Of a stretch of DNA of 64,000 nucleotides, positions 17,704-26,208 are shown one piece after another. The number at the start of each line of letters is the position of its first letter. The stretch's first letter is position 1. A model generated the notes under the pieces. It saw only the letters and a list, made by a program, of their open reading frames with translations, did not search any database and had not been told where the DNA came from. Both the position numbers and the translations under genes were made by a program. The stretch is from the NCBI GenBank assembly GCA_963759095.1, contig CAVWYF010000025.1, positions 20,426 through 84,425 of the forward strand, in the 5' to 3' direction. This stretch comes from Anderseniella sp963759095 (GTDB lineage Bacteria; Pseudomonadota; Alphaproteobacteria; Rhizobiales; Aestuariivirgaceae).

Positions 17704-18168
17704 ATGTCAATCAAACTGGTAATCTCGAGCGCGATGGGTATTGCGCTGTTTTCAGGTTTTGTACACGCACAAAGTGTGGAAGCATTCGTCGCCAGCTATA
17801 ATCAGGACCCTGCCCTTACAATCGCGGTTTCAGACGCGGTTAGTGCGGACGTTCGGGAAGCGGAAGCGTTTTGCCGGGCGGCAGATGATGCGGTAGAGCC
17901 CGTTCAGGTCTATGTAGGTGCCGGTCTGGCCGGGGCGCACCAGTATTTGGTGTCGGTTAACGATTCTGCAGGGGCTAGCAGGATAAAGTTGATTTTATGC
18001 ACCTGCGAAAGAACACCGGGTCAGATCCTGAGCTCTTTTGTAAATGGGATTGGTGAATTGGAGCGCGACGTTTGTTCAAGCGCGTGGCGCGGTGAGAGCG
18101 GGGGCTCGCCGCCAGGCGTGTTTCAAATCAACGTTGGCGGGGGCGGTAACGGTGTTAGCAGAAACTGA
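17704..18168 (+). CDS. Secreted protein of unknown function
   Basis: A protein of 154 residues with a clean signal peptide (about 22 residues, ending GFVHAQS). The mature part has four cysteines, two close together in LILCTCERTPGQ, and a glycine-rich end. The ATG follows AAGGGTGG at good spacing. No family is recognised. It sits between the export lipoprotein and the beta-barrel gene, 15-70 bp from the latter, so it is probably part of the export operon and periplasmic or outer-membrane associated. Confidence 0.65.
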   Translation: MSIKLVISSAMGIALFSGFVHAQSVEAFVASYNQDPALTIAVSDAVSADVREAEAFCRAADDAVEPVQVYVGAGLAGAHQYLVSVNDSAGASRIKLILCTCERTPGQILSSFVNGIGELERDVCSSAWRGESGGSPPGVFQINVGGGGNGVSRN

Positions 18169-18236
18169 TTTGACCTGGCGGATTGTTTGATCGTGCAGGT
18201 AACAAGACGAAGTTGAGATGGGGCGTGGCGGCTGAA

Positions 18237-19460
18237 ATGTGGGCAAAATTTATAATTGCGGTGCTTTGCGCATGTGCAGGTGTTTCAGTGGGAGCATCCG
18301 CGCAAGAACTGTCACGCACGGGTTCAGGCGACATGCCTACTGTTCGTGACCGGTTCGAAGGTCTGGGTTTGCGAGCTGGACAGTTCTGGGTTCTGCCCGA
18401 CATTGAAACCGGGTATTTTTACGATAGCAACGTCTTCGGCGAATCAGCCGGCGAAAACGCAGACTCAGGTGTCTATGTGTCGCCTTCGGTTTCGTTGCGA
18501 TCGGATTTTGGCCGGCACCATCTAAATCTGCGAGCCGGACTTGATCACTACGAATATTTCGATTTCTCATCACAAAGCCGCACCGATTTTGACGGTGAAC
18601 TGGACGCCCTTTATGAAGTGAGCAGCGATACCGTGCTCAGGGGTAGCCTGAAAGGCGGGAAATTCAATCAGGAGCCCGGAGACCTGGAATACCCGACCGC
18701 CGGTGTGCCAACATCACCCGGGGAATACTACAAGTTCGATTCCTGGGCATCTATCAAACACGCTTTCAACAGGCTGTCAGTGTCGGTGGGCGCCGCGTTT
18801 GACTTTTTCGACTTTGATGATGTCGATGGCATCGATCAGGACTTTAGAGACGGCAATGTTGTCACTACCGGTGGGCGTATTTCATATCTTGCCTCGCCCG
18901 GTTATCGGATATTCGGTGATTTCCGCTACAATTGGCGCGATTACAATGGCGGTACGATTGTCGACTCAGATGGCTGGCGCGCTCTTGCCGGCGTTGAATT
19001 TGAAGTGACCCGCCTGATCTCAGGTGAACTGGGGGTCGGGTACAACGAGCAGACTTACGATTTTGCAGGCTCGCCGACCACGTCCGCGTTCAGCTACCAT
19101 GGCGCGCTGACCTGGAATCCGACACCATTGATGACGGTCAAACTCAATGCTGATCGTACCATTGAAGACAGCACGTTCAATCAGGCAGGCCGTGTTCAGG
19201 ACTCTGCCAAACTGGTTGTTGACTATGAAGTGATGCGCGAACTGATTTTCTCACCATCGGTTGGTTTTGCATTCAACGATTATGAGAATTCCTCTCTGGA
19301 CGATTTCAGAATTGAAGCCGGCGCAGAACTAGAATACCGGGTGAACCGCTTCATCTCTGTTGGCAGCAGGTACAAATACTCCTACAGTGATGTCACAGGT
19401 CCCGGCCTTACCGATTGGGACCGTCACCTTGTGGGCGTCTATGCTAAAGCGCGCTTCTGA
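18237..19460 (+). CDS. Outer-membrane beta-barrel protein of the polysaccharide export operon
   Basis: A protein of about 407 residues: signal peptide ending GASAQE, then alternating-pattern strands rich in Tyr/Phe/Asp throughout (for example GYFYDSNVFGES, RAGLDHYEYFDFSS, RYKYSYSDVTG) and a terminal aromatic strand ending KARF, as expected for a barrel inserted by BamA. This resembles the outer_membrane_beta-barrel proteins commonly found next to Wza/Wzc in alpha- and betaproteobacterial EPS loci. The ATG at 18237 places the signal peptide correctly. It overlaps the Wzc-like gene by 20 bp. It may be an accessory export pore, but the role is not established. Confidence 0.75.
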   Translation: MWAKFIIAVLCACAGVSVGASAQELSRTGSGDMPTVRDRFEGLGLRAGQFWVLPDIETGYFYDSNVFGESAGENADSGVYVSPSVSLRSDFGRHHLNLRAGLDHYEYFDFSSQSRTDFDGELDALYEVSSDTVLRGSLKGGKFNQEPGDLEYPTAGVPTSPGEYYKFDSWASIKHAFNRLSVSVGAAFDFFDFDDVDGIDQDFRDGNVVTTGGRISYLASPGYRIFGDFRYNWRDYNGGTIVDSDGWRALAGVEFEVTRLISGELGVGYNEQTYDFAGSPTTSAFSYHGALTWNPTPLMTVKLNADRTIEDSTFNQAGRVQDSAKLVVDYEVMRELIFSPSVGFAFNDYENSSLDDFRIEAGAELEYRVNRFISVGSRYKYSYSDVTGPGLTDWDRHLVGVYAKARF

Positions 19461-21780
19461 TAATAGTCCCGCGGCTGGCCGTGAGGGGTACCCTGACTCA
19501 TCAGCTCCCTTCGGGATCGGTGGCTCTGATGGTATTGATTTAAGGGAACTTTTCCGGATTGCACGCCGCCGCGGCCCGATGGTCGCGATGATAGGTTTGC
19601 TGACTGCTTTGTTGGGCGCGATCTATGCTCTCCAGCTCACTCCCGTCTATACAGCAAAGTCCACACTGCTGATTGATACGAATCAGAAGAACATAATTAA
19701 TGCCGAAGCCATCGTTTCCGGTATTGGACGAGACAATTCTGCACTGGAAAGTGAACTCGAGCTTATTCGGTCCTACGATGTGGCCAAGCGGGTCGTCCGC
19801 AAGCTCAAGCTTGACGACCGGTCGAAAGCTGAAGCTTCGAAGGTTTCCGCGGTTCGGCAACTGATTTCACTGGTGTTCAGCCGTGAGCCTGCCCCCGAAC
19901 CGGTTCTCAACGAGAATCACACCGACAGGATCATTCGTTCCCTGTCGAAGTCCATCACTGTCGATCGCAAGGGTTGGACCTATGTGGTTGACATCAATTA
20001 CACCTCTGACAATCCGGTCAAGGCAGCTCAGGTGGCAAATGCCTTTGCAGACGAATACCTGGTTGATCAGCTTGAAGCGAGCTATGAAGTTACCCGACGT
20101 GCCAATGACTGGCTCAGTGAGCGTCTTGGCGACTTAAGGAAAAAAGTGCGTGAATCAGAGCGTGCCGTCGAACTGTTCAAGGTGGAAAACAATATTGTTC
20201 AGACCAACGGTTCGACACTGAACGATCAGCAGGTTGCCAAACTGAACGAGCAGTTGATTCTGGCCCGGGCAGAGTCGGCGCAGGCGAAAGCAAGATATGA
20301 TCAGGTTCAAGCTGTGCGCAAAAGGGGCGGGGACATCACGGCATTTGCCGACGCCCTGCAATCCAGTGCACTGGCGTCCCTGAAAGGCAAGGCTTCGGAG
20401 ATACGTCGTGAACTTGCCAATTTGAGCGCCAAGTACGGCGATCGTCACCCATCGGTGGTTTCTGCGCGAGCCCAGCTTCAAGATGTCAGGCGTTCAATCA
20501 GTTCCGAGGCCAAGCGCATCCTGACCTCTACGGAAAATGCCCTGCAGGTTGCCGGCAGCCGCGAAAAGTCCATCGCGGCAAGTCTCGCGGAAGTCAAGGG
20601 AACCGCTTCAAGAGACGGTCAGGCGGAAGTCATTCTCAGAGAACTGGAAAGGGAATCGGCGGCCAACAAGGCATTGTTTGAGTCTTTTCTCGGGCGGTTC
20701 AAGCAAACCAGTGAGCAGGAAAAACTCAACACGAACAATTCACGCGTGATTGAGCGGGCCGCCGCGCCAACGACGCCCAGTGCCCCGAACAAAAAATCGA
20801 TTGTGATACTTGCAACCATGCTCGGACTGGGATTGGGGGCCGGACTTGCCTTCCTGCTTGAACAACTGGATGCAGGCTATCGCACGACTATCCAGATCGA
20901 AAAACAATTAGGCGTACCGGTACTTGCAAGCATTCCGCGTTCGGATGGTGAACTGCCCGGCAGCGGAATTGGGCGCGTGGCCCGAAAATACAATCCATTC
21001 GGTTTGCTGCCCGGACTGTTTCGCAAAGGCGACAAGTCGGAGCGGCGAATGGGGAAAAATGACCGGGTGAGCATCAGCCGGCTGGTGGTCCAAAAGCCGT
21101 TGTCGAGTTTCACCGAAGGAATTCGGGCACTCAGAATGGGCATCAAGTTTGCTGATATCGATCGCCCGCAAAAAATTGTACTGCTTGCTTCGGCGCTGCC
21201 AAGTGAAGGCAAATCCACCATTGCAAGCAATCTGGCGCTGCATGCGGCGGCGTCCGGTGAGCGGGTGCTGATCATTGATCTTGATCTGCGCCACCCGGTG
21301 CTTACGTCGTTGTATGCGCCGGATGCCAAGCACGGAGCGGTGGAACTGCTACTTGGCGAGGTTGATCTCAAACAGGTGATTGTAAAAGATGCCGCATCGG
21401 GTCTGCACATATTGCCGGCGCCGCGCCGCAAGGACCTGACCCACACCGCCGAACTGCTCGGGTCGAAGCGGATGAAGGATCTGTTCACCCATCTGAGCGG
21501 CTTTTACGATCTCATTGTCGTCGATACCTCACCCTTGCTTCCGGTTACGGATGGCCGTGCCCTGATCGATGCTGTCGATTCGCTGGTGCTGGTGGTGAAA
21601 TGGGAAACGACAGCGCGTGATGCCGTTGATGCGGCGCTCAAGCAGTCGCTGGGTGCTCATGCCAAGTTGACCGGCGTTGTCATGAACGATGTGGTTGCGT
21701 CGAGAGCGCGTTACTACGACTATTACAAGTCGGGATACTACAGTAAAAAGTATCCTTATTATTATGGCGGGTCGGGTTAA
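19441..21780 (+). CDS. Wzc-like chain-length regulator with C-terminal BY-kinase
   Basis: A 779-residue inner-membrane co-polymerase fused to a tyrosine autokinase. An N-terminal Wzz domain begins around DLRELFRIARRRGP with the first membrane helix; a long periplasmic coiled-coil/GNVR part follows; the second helix (IVILATMLGLGLGAGLAF) is near residue 465. The kinase has Walker A SEGKSTIASN, Walker A' LIIDLDLRHP and Walker B LIVVDTSPL. The tail has a cluster of tyrosines (RYYDYYKSGYYSKKYPYYY), the autophosphorylation site. The ATG at 19441 overlaps the barrel gene and gives the right N-terminus. It controls chain length and export with the Wza-like lipoprotein. Confidence 0.92.
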   Translation: MLKRASDNSPAAGREGYPDSSAPFGIGGSDGIDLRELFRIARRRGPMVAMIGLLTALLGAIYALQLTPVYTAKSTLLIDTNQKNIINAEAIVSGIGRDNSALESELELIRSYDVAKRVVRKLKLDDRSKAEASKVSAVRQLISLVFSREPAPEPVLNENHTDRIIRSLSKSITVDRKGWTYVVDINYTSDNPVKAAQVANAFADEYLVDQLEASYEVTRRANDWLSERLGDLRKKVRESERAVELFKVENNIVQTNGSTLNDQQVAKLNEQLILARAESAQAKARYDQVQAVRKRGGDITAFADALQSSALASLKGKASEIRRELANLSAKYGDRHPSVVSARAQLQDVRRSISSEAKRILTSTENALQVAGSREKSIAASLAEVKGTASRDGQAEVILRELERESAANKALFESFLGRFKQTSEQEKLNTNNSRVIERAAAPTTPSAPNKKSIVILATMLGLGLGAGLAFLLEQLDAGYRTTIQIEKQLGVPVLASIPRSDGELPGSGIGRVARKYNPFGLLPGLFRKGDKSERRMGKNDRVSISRLVVQKPLSSFTEGIRALRMGIKFADIDRPQKIVLLASALPSEGKSTIASNLALHAAASGERVLIIDLDLRHPVLTSLYAPDAKHGAVELLLGEVDLKQVIVKDAASGLHILPAPRRKDLTHTAELLGSKRMKDLFTHLSGFYDLIVVDTSPLLPVTDGRALIDAVDSLVLVVKWETTARDAVDAALKQSLGAHAKLTGVVMNDVVASRARYYDYYKSGYYSKKYPYYYGGSG

Positions 21781-22423
21781 GGTGGCGCGAGGCGGCAGTC
21801 CGTTCGCCATGGGTCTTCTGCTTTGTCTGGGCGTGTGCCTGACCGGTCTGGGCAGCTATCAGCTTTTCCGGCTGAGCGATACACATCTGCGTAATGAAGT
21901 CTTGTATTCAGTCTCTCCCGGGACCCTGCAAGTGTGGCTGGCGACGCTGGATCCTGCAGATCCCGAAAACGCCGCCAGGCTTGCAGACCGGTTTGTCAGT
22001 ATGACATTGCCACACCGTCGCGATGCCGTTCTGGCGATTGCGCAACCAGGGTACTTTGAGGCGATGGGCTTAAGCTTCACTGAGCGTCGCAGTTTGCAAA
22101 TGCTGATGCTGCAGGCATCGGGGCTGGTGCTTGCGAAAGCGCCGGCACTGGGCGAGTTCTGGTTTCTGTCCGCCAAAATGCGCAATGGCCTGTTCGGTTT
22201 CGATGCCACTGCCCAGCACCATCTTGAGTTGTCATACACTTATTCACCGAAAGAGGTGGATCTGGTGCTGGAGCGACTGCAGTTGATGTCACTCGCATGG
22301 CCGCTGCTCAGTGTTCGCCTCAAAGACATCGTCCGACATGATGTAAGGATTGTGGATCAGACCTATCCCGATCGTGCTGCAGAACTTCGTCAATACCTAC
22401 TCAGAGCCGGAGCAAAGCTTTGA
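21764..22423 (+). CDS. Membrane-anchored protein of unknown function in the export operon
   Basis: A protein of about 219 residues with one N-terminal helix (MGLLLCLGVCLTGLGSYQLF) and a periplasmic alpha-helical remainder containing short helical pairs (DPADPENAARLADRFV, AVLAIAQPGYFEAMGL). No named domain is recognised. The ATG at 21764 overlaps the wzc stop by 17 bp, and the O-antigen-ligase-type gene follows 46 bp later, so it is translated with the export machinery. Similar unnamed proteins occur between Wzc and Wzy_C genes in EPS loci; no function is claimed. Confidence 0.65.
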   Translation: MAGRVKVARGGSPFAMGLLLCLGVCLTGLGSYQLFRLSDTHLRNEVLYSVSPGTLQVWLATLDPADPENAARLADRFVSMTLPHRRDAVLAIAQPGYFEAMGLSFTERRSLQMLMLQASGLVLAKAPALGEFWFLSAKMRNGLFGFDATAQHHLELSYTYSPKEVDLVLERLQLMSLAWPLLSVRLKDIVRHDVRIVDQTYPDRAAELRQYLLRAGAKL

Positions 22424-22469
22424 TGGTCCGGGTTGATCGATACCTGGCTGCTTCTGTTTGGCGCGTGTC

Positions 22470-23855
22470 ATGAGTGCGATTGCGTCGGCGTTGATAGCGA
22501 TTGTTGTCGGCCTTAGCTGTTTCTGGCTTGGCTCCAACAGACCGCTTGCATGGAGTATGAATGCAGTCATGGTAGGCGGACTGCTGGTTTTCACCTGTTT
22601 GTCACTTCAACTGGAGGCACGGCGCCATCCGGCATTGATGATTTCAAAGCTCTCGGTACCTGTTGTGATGTTCGGCCTGGGGCTCTCGTGGGCAGGGGTG
22701 CAAATCCTGCCGCTGGGTTCTTCGATAGCAGGTCATCCTGCGTGGCAAGTGGCCGGCGAGGCGTTGGGCCGCGATATCGCTTCGAGCATATCCATCAATC
22801 CGTCCGAGACCCTTTGGGCCATATTGCGTTATCTAACTGCTGCAGCGGTTTTATTGAGCGTCTATGTTCTGGCGCGTTCGGCGCGAAATGCCCAAACAAT
22901 CCTGCGAGTATTTGTAATTCTAGCAGGGCTTGCAGCGCTTTACGGGCTAACGCGATTGTCCCTGTCACTGGACAAAATCCTGTGGTTCGATGAACCGGAC
23001 AACGGGTATCTTACTTCGGGCTTCATCAACCGCAACAGCGCTGCGACCTATTTCGGAATGGCATCTCTGGCCAGTATGGGCCTTGTGATCCAGCATGTTA
23101 GCTCAGTATTGCAATCGACGTCGCGTGACAGTCGCCGTGAATTGGCCAGAAAACTGTCGCTTGCCATGTCAGGCATGCTCGGTTTTGATCTTGTCTTGTT
23201 TGTATTGATGCTTGTGTCCGTGTTGGCAACCGGTTCTCGCGGCGGCATCAGCTTTACGGTAGTGGCGATGTTTTTCATGTTGTTGCTGCACGGCGTGAAG
23301 ATGACAATGCGAGGTCGGTCTGCAGGAGGCGGACCTGCCTGGGTGGTGAGCATCCTCGCCATTACGGTACTAATCCTGGGCATTTTTGAATTGTCGGGCG
23401 CACGGCTCATGGGGCGGTTGCTCAATCAGGGACTTGAATCGGATGCAAGGTTTGAGGCTTATGCGCGAACATGGGAGGCCATTGGGGACTATCTGTATCT
23501 GGGTAGTGGATTAGGCACATTTCAGGACGTGTTTACGGCTTACCGGCTTGAATTGTCTCCGGGCCGTCAGGTCTGGGACAAGGCACACAATGACTATATG
23601 GAACTGCTCCTCGGACTGGGGTTGCCTGCAGCGACACTTGTCCTGATGGGCTTTGCCAGCCTGTTTTTCATGGTGACCAGAGGCTTTTTTTCGCGTCATC
23701 GCGATACCCATTATGCTGCCATCGCTGCGGCGGCCTGTGTGCTGATCGGCCTGCACTCCCTGGTTGATTTCAGTCTGCAGATTCAGGCGAACGCGCTCGC
23801 ATTTGCATTGCTGCTGGGATTGGGGCTGGCGCAATCGTGGAGCACTCGACACTAA
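22470..23855 (+). CDS. O-antigen ligase/polymerase-family membrane protein (Wzy_C)
   Basis: A 461-residue protein with about ten to twelve hydrophobic helices. The Wzy_C signature is seen in ATGSRGGISFT near residue 255 and, in the large periplasmic loop, AYARTWEAIGDYLYLGSGLGTFQ followed by KAHNDYMELLLGLGLPA. It either polymerises repeat units at the inner membrane or transfers finished chains. The ATG at 22470 is preferred over a TTG four codons upstream. As an intact member near wzc it is the best polymerase candidate in the window, because the second one (33255-34598) is interrupted. Confidence 0.82.
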   Translation: MSAIASALIAIVVGLSCFWLGSNRPLAWSMNAVMVGGLLVFTCLSLQLEARRHPALMISKLSVPVVMFGLGLSWAGVQILPLGSSIAGHPAWQVAGEALGRDIASSISINPSETLWAILRYLTAAAVLLSVYVLARSARNAQTILRVFVILAGLAALYGLTRLSLSLDKILWFDEPDNGYLTSGFINRNSAATYFGMASLASMGLVIQHVSSVLQSTSRDSRRELARKLSLAMSGMLGFDLVLFVLMLVSVLATGSRGGISFTVVAMFFMLLLHGVKMTMRGRSAGGGPAWVVSILAITVLILGIFELSGARLMGRLLNQGLESDARFEAYARTWEAIGDYLYLGSGLGTFQDVFTAYRLELSPGRQVWDKAHNDYMELLLGLGLPAATLVLMGFASLFFMVTRGFFSRHRDTHYAAIAAAACVLIGLHSLVDFSLQIQANALAFALLLGLGLAQSWSTRH

Positions 23856-24004
23856 TCAGCGCGCTGTGAATGTTGACTGGCATTAAATAACTTAAAATCA
23901 ATACCTTACCTTACAATTTCAATATTGAAGAGATGCAGGTTTCGAGCACATCAGGTGTTGCGGCCCTCGGGGTAGATAGTTAACCTGTCGGAAACTGAGG
24001 GGCG

Positions 24005-24529
24005 ATGATTCGGATGACTAGAGGCGACGTAGCCGGCAAGAGATGGTTTGCTGTGCGCACGCAACCCAATCGGGAGCAGCGCGCAAAACATCAGCTTGAC
24101 CGGCAGCAGTTTCGGACGTTTTTGCCGCTGATCGAAAAATCTGTGTGTCATGCCAGGAAGGTTCGGCAGGTTCGCTCTGCCCTGTTTCCGGGCTACCTGT
24201 TTGTTGAACTCGATCTGTCGAGGGATCAGTGGCGTTGTATCAATTCGACTTATGGTGTGTCCTGCCTGGTGATGGCCGGCGAGCGTCCGGCCATTATACC
24301 GGCAGGTGTGATAGAGTTGATAATTGAAATGTCGGGAAGCAACGGGTTAGTTGATTTTACCCCTGATCTTCAACCTGGCATGAGTGTGCAAATGGTGTCC
24401 GGTCCCTTGTCAGGCTTGATTGGGCGATTGAACCGCTGCGATGCGCGCGGCCGTGCGGAAGTCCTGCTCGAAGTCATGGGTCAGGAGATCAGGGTGACAT
24501 CCAACGCCAAGGCGTTGATGCCAGCCTGA
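24005..24529 (+). CDS. NusG/RfaH-like transcription antiterminator
   Basis: A protein of 174 residues. An NGN domain spans about residues 14-110 (KRWFAVRTQPNREQRAKHQL, then FPGYLFVELDL and the strand GVSCLVMAGERPAIIP), and a KOW domain covers the last 50 residues (GMSVQMVSGPLSGLIGRLNR). It is a specialised NusG paralogue that would ride RNA polymerase through long polysaccharide operons. It lies immediately before manC and an ops-like element. The 149-bp gap in front contains a TTGACT hexamer at 23873-23878 that could be a -35 box, though no good -10 was found. RfaH assignment over UpxY or other paralogues is not certain. Confidence 0.85.
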   Translation: MIRMTRGDVAGKRWFAVRTQPNREQRAKHQLDRQQFRTFLPLIEKSVCHARKVRQVRSALFPGYLFVELDLSRDQWRCINSTYGVSCLVMAGERPAIIPAGVIELIIEMSGSNGLVDFTPDLQPGMSVQMVSGPLSGLIGRLNRCDARGRAEVLLEVMGQEIRVTSNAKALMPA

Positions 24530-24610
24530 ACGGCAAAGAAGCTTTACGGTAATTGAGTAGAAAGGCGCCAAACCCTGGTGCTGATAACAGACACTGGTTG
24601 TACCTGCCGT

Positions 24611-24642
24611 GGTGAAAATCGTTTCACCCGGAGTGCGGTAGC
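24611..24642 (+). promoter_or_regulatory. Hairpin and ops-like element between antiterminator and manC
   Basis: A perfect 7-bp stem (GGTGAAA / TTTCACC, loop ATCG) at 24611-24628 is followed at 24635-24642 by GCGGTAGC, which equals the core of the E. coli ops site (GGCGGTAGCGTG). In enterobacteria ops recruits RfaH and lies in the leader of long surface-polysaccharide operons. Here it sits in the 141-bp leader behind an RfaH/NusG-like gene and ahead of manC, which is the expected place. An 8-base match can be accidental, and ops use outside gammaproteobacteria is not well established. Confidence 0.35.
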
Positions 24643-24685
24643 CATTGCCTGATTTGCGTAATCAACAGGTGTGTCCGGTAGATAT

Positions 24686-26208
24686 ATGAACACCAAACCT
24701 AATCTCGTGCCAGTCGTTCTATGTGGTGGGGCAGGGACACGATTGTGGCCATTGAGCCGGCAGGCGTTTCCGAAACAGTTTGCTGTAGAGATAGAACGAG
24801 ACTCTCTTCTTGACCTTACTTTGGCCCGGATTAACAGGCTCGAGGGGGTGGCATCATGCGTGGCTGTTACAGGGGAAGCTTATCGCTTCATGGTCGCGGA
24901 AGCACTGCACAATGCGGGATTGCCAGGTTCCATTCTGCTGGAGCCGGTGGCGCGGAACACAGCTCCGGCCTTATGTGCTGCGGCCTTGCAGATTGCAGAG
25001 ACAAATCCTGATGCGATCATGGTGATACTGCCATCGGATCACTTTGTTTCAGATACCGACAAATTTGCTGCCGCCATTTCCAGCGCGGCTCGCCTGGCAC
25101 AAGAAGGCTGGTGGGTGACGCTGGGCATTCGCCCAACGAAGGCATCGTCGGCTTATGGCTATATTGAGCCGGGAGCAATGATTGCGGATCACGGTTCTGC
25201 AGCCCAGGTGTCACAGTTTCTGGAAAAACCTGATGTTGAAAAAGCCGAGGCATTGATCAGTGCAGGATGTGTCTGGAACGCCGGCATCTTTGTCGTCAAG
25301 GCCCGCACGGCGGCTGACCTTGTTGCCAAGCACGCTCCGAAAATTTATGACGCTGTGAAACAAGCTGTCGCAGACATCTCCATCGACAACCAGTTTTACC
25401 GGTTACAGCCAGATGCGTTTTCTTCAAGCCCGTCGATTTCCATCGATTATGCGGTGCTGGAAAAAGAAAGCCGCGTTGCGGTTGTTCCCTATGAAGGCGA
25501 CTGGTCGGACCTTGGTTCCTGGGATGCTGTTGCAGGCGTGCATGAAGCTGATGACAAAGGCAATCGCTCGGAAGGTGATGCATGGTTTACAAGCTCAGAA
25601 AACTGCTTCGTCCACAGCCCCAGATAAACTCGCGGTCGTGCTGGGTTTGAAAGATGTTGTCGTGGTGGATACACCCGATGCCCTGCTGGTCACCAGCAGG
25701 GACCAGGTGGAACAGGTCAAGACTGTTGTCGACGATCTCAGAACGGCTGAGCGCAGTGAATTAACCGATCATCGCAAGGTTGCCCGCCCATGGGGAACGT
25801 TTGAAGGTATTGACAGGGGTGAGCGGTATCAGGTTAAGCGCATCACCGTAAAACCGGGCGCGCAGTTGTCGCTGCAATACCATCATCACCGGGCCGAGCA
25901 CTGGATCGTGGTCAAGGGCATTGCGAAGGTTACCCGTGGTGAGGAAACCTTTTTGCTGCGTGAAAACGAGTCAACCTACATTCCTCTGGGTGCTGTTCAC
26001 AGACTGGAGAATCCCGGCAAGACCATGCTGGAACTGATCGAAGTGCAGTCCGGATCCTATCTGGGTGAAGATGATATTGTGCGGGTTGAAGACGTTTATG
26101 GCCGTGAGGCCGAACCAGGTTCTGCGCAAACCGGAGGCGTCTGCGGCAAAACCGCGTGCAAAATCCAAACCGGCGCAAACATCTGCCGGCAAGAGGGGGC
26201 CAAAGTGA
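24686..26208 (+). pseudogene. manC: Mannose-1-phosphate guanylyltransferase / mannose-6-phosphate isomerase, two frameshifts
   Basis: A type II ManC/CpsB enzyme read through two breaks. The N-terminal nucleotidyltransferase starts VPVVLCGGAGTRLWPLSR and has EPVARNTAPA, ILPSDHF and FLEKPD; the C-terminal cupin isomerase has KPGAQLSLQYHHHRAEHWIVV and ENESTYIPLGAVHRLENPG. Breaks: one extra C in CCCC near 25618, and one extra base near 26110. With both removed the protein ends in a basic Ala/Lys/Pro tail and a TGA at 26206 that overlaps the next GTG start, about 507 residues. Read as is, the second half runs on in frame into the sugar transferase, a false fusion. It makes GDP-mannose for the Gmd-Fcl branch. 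Confidence 0.85.
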
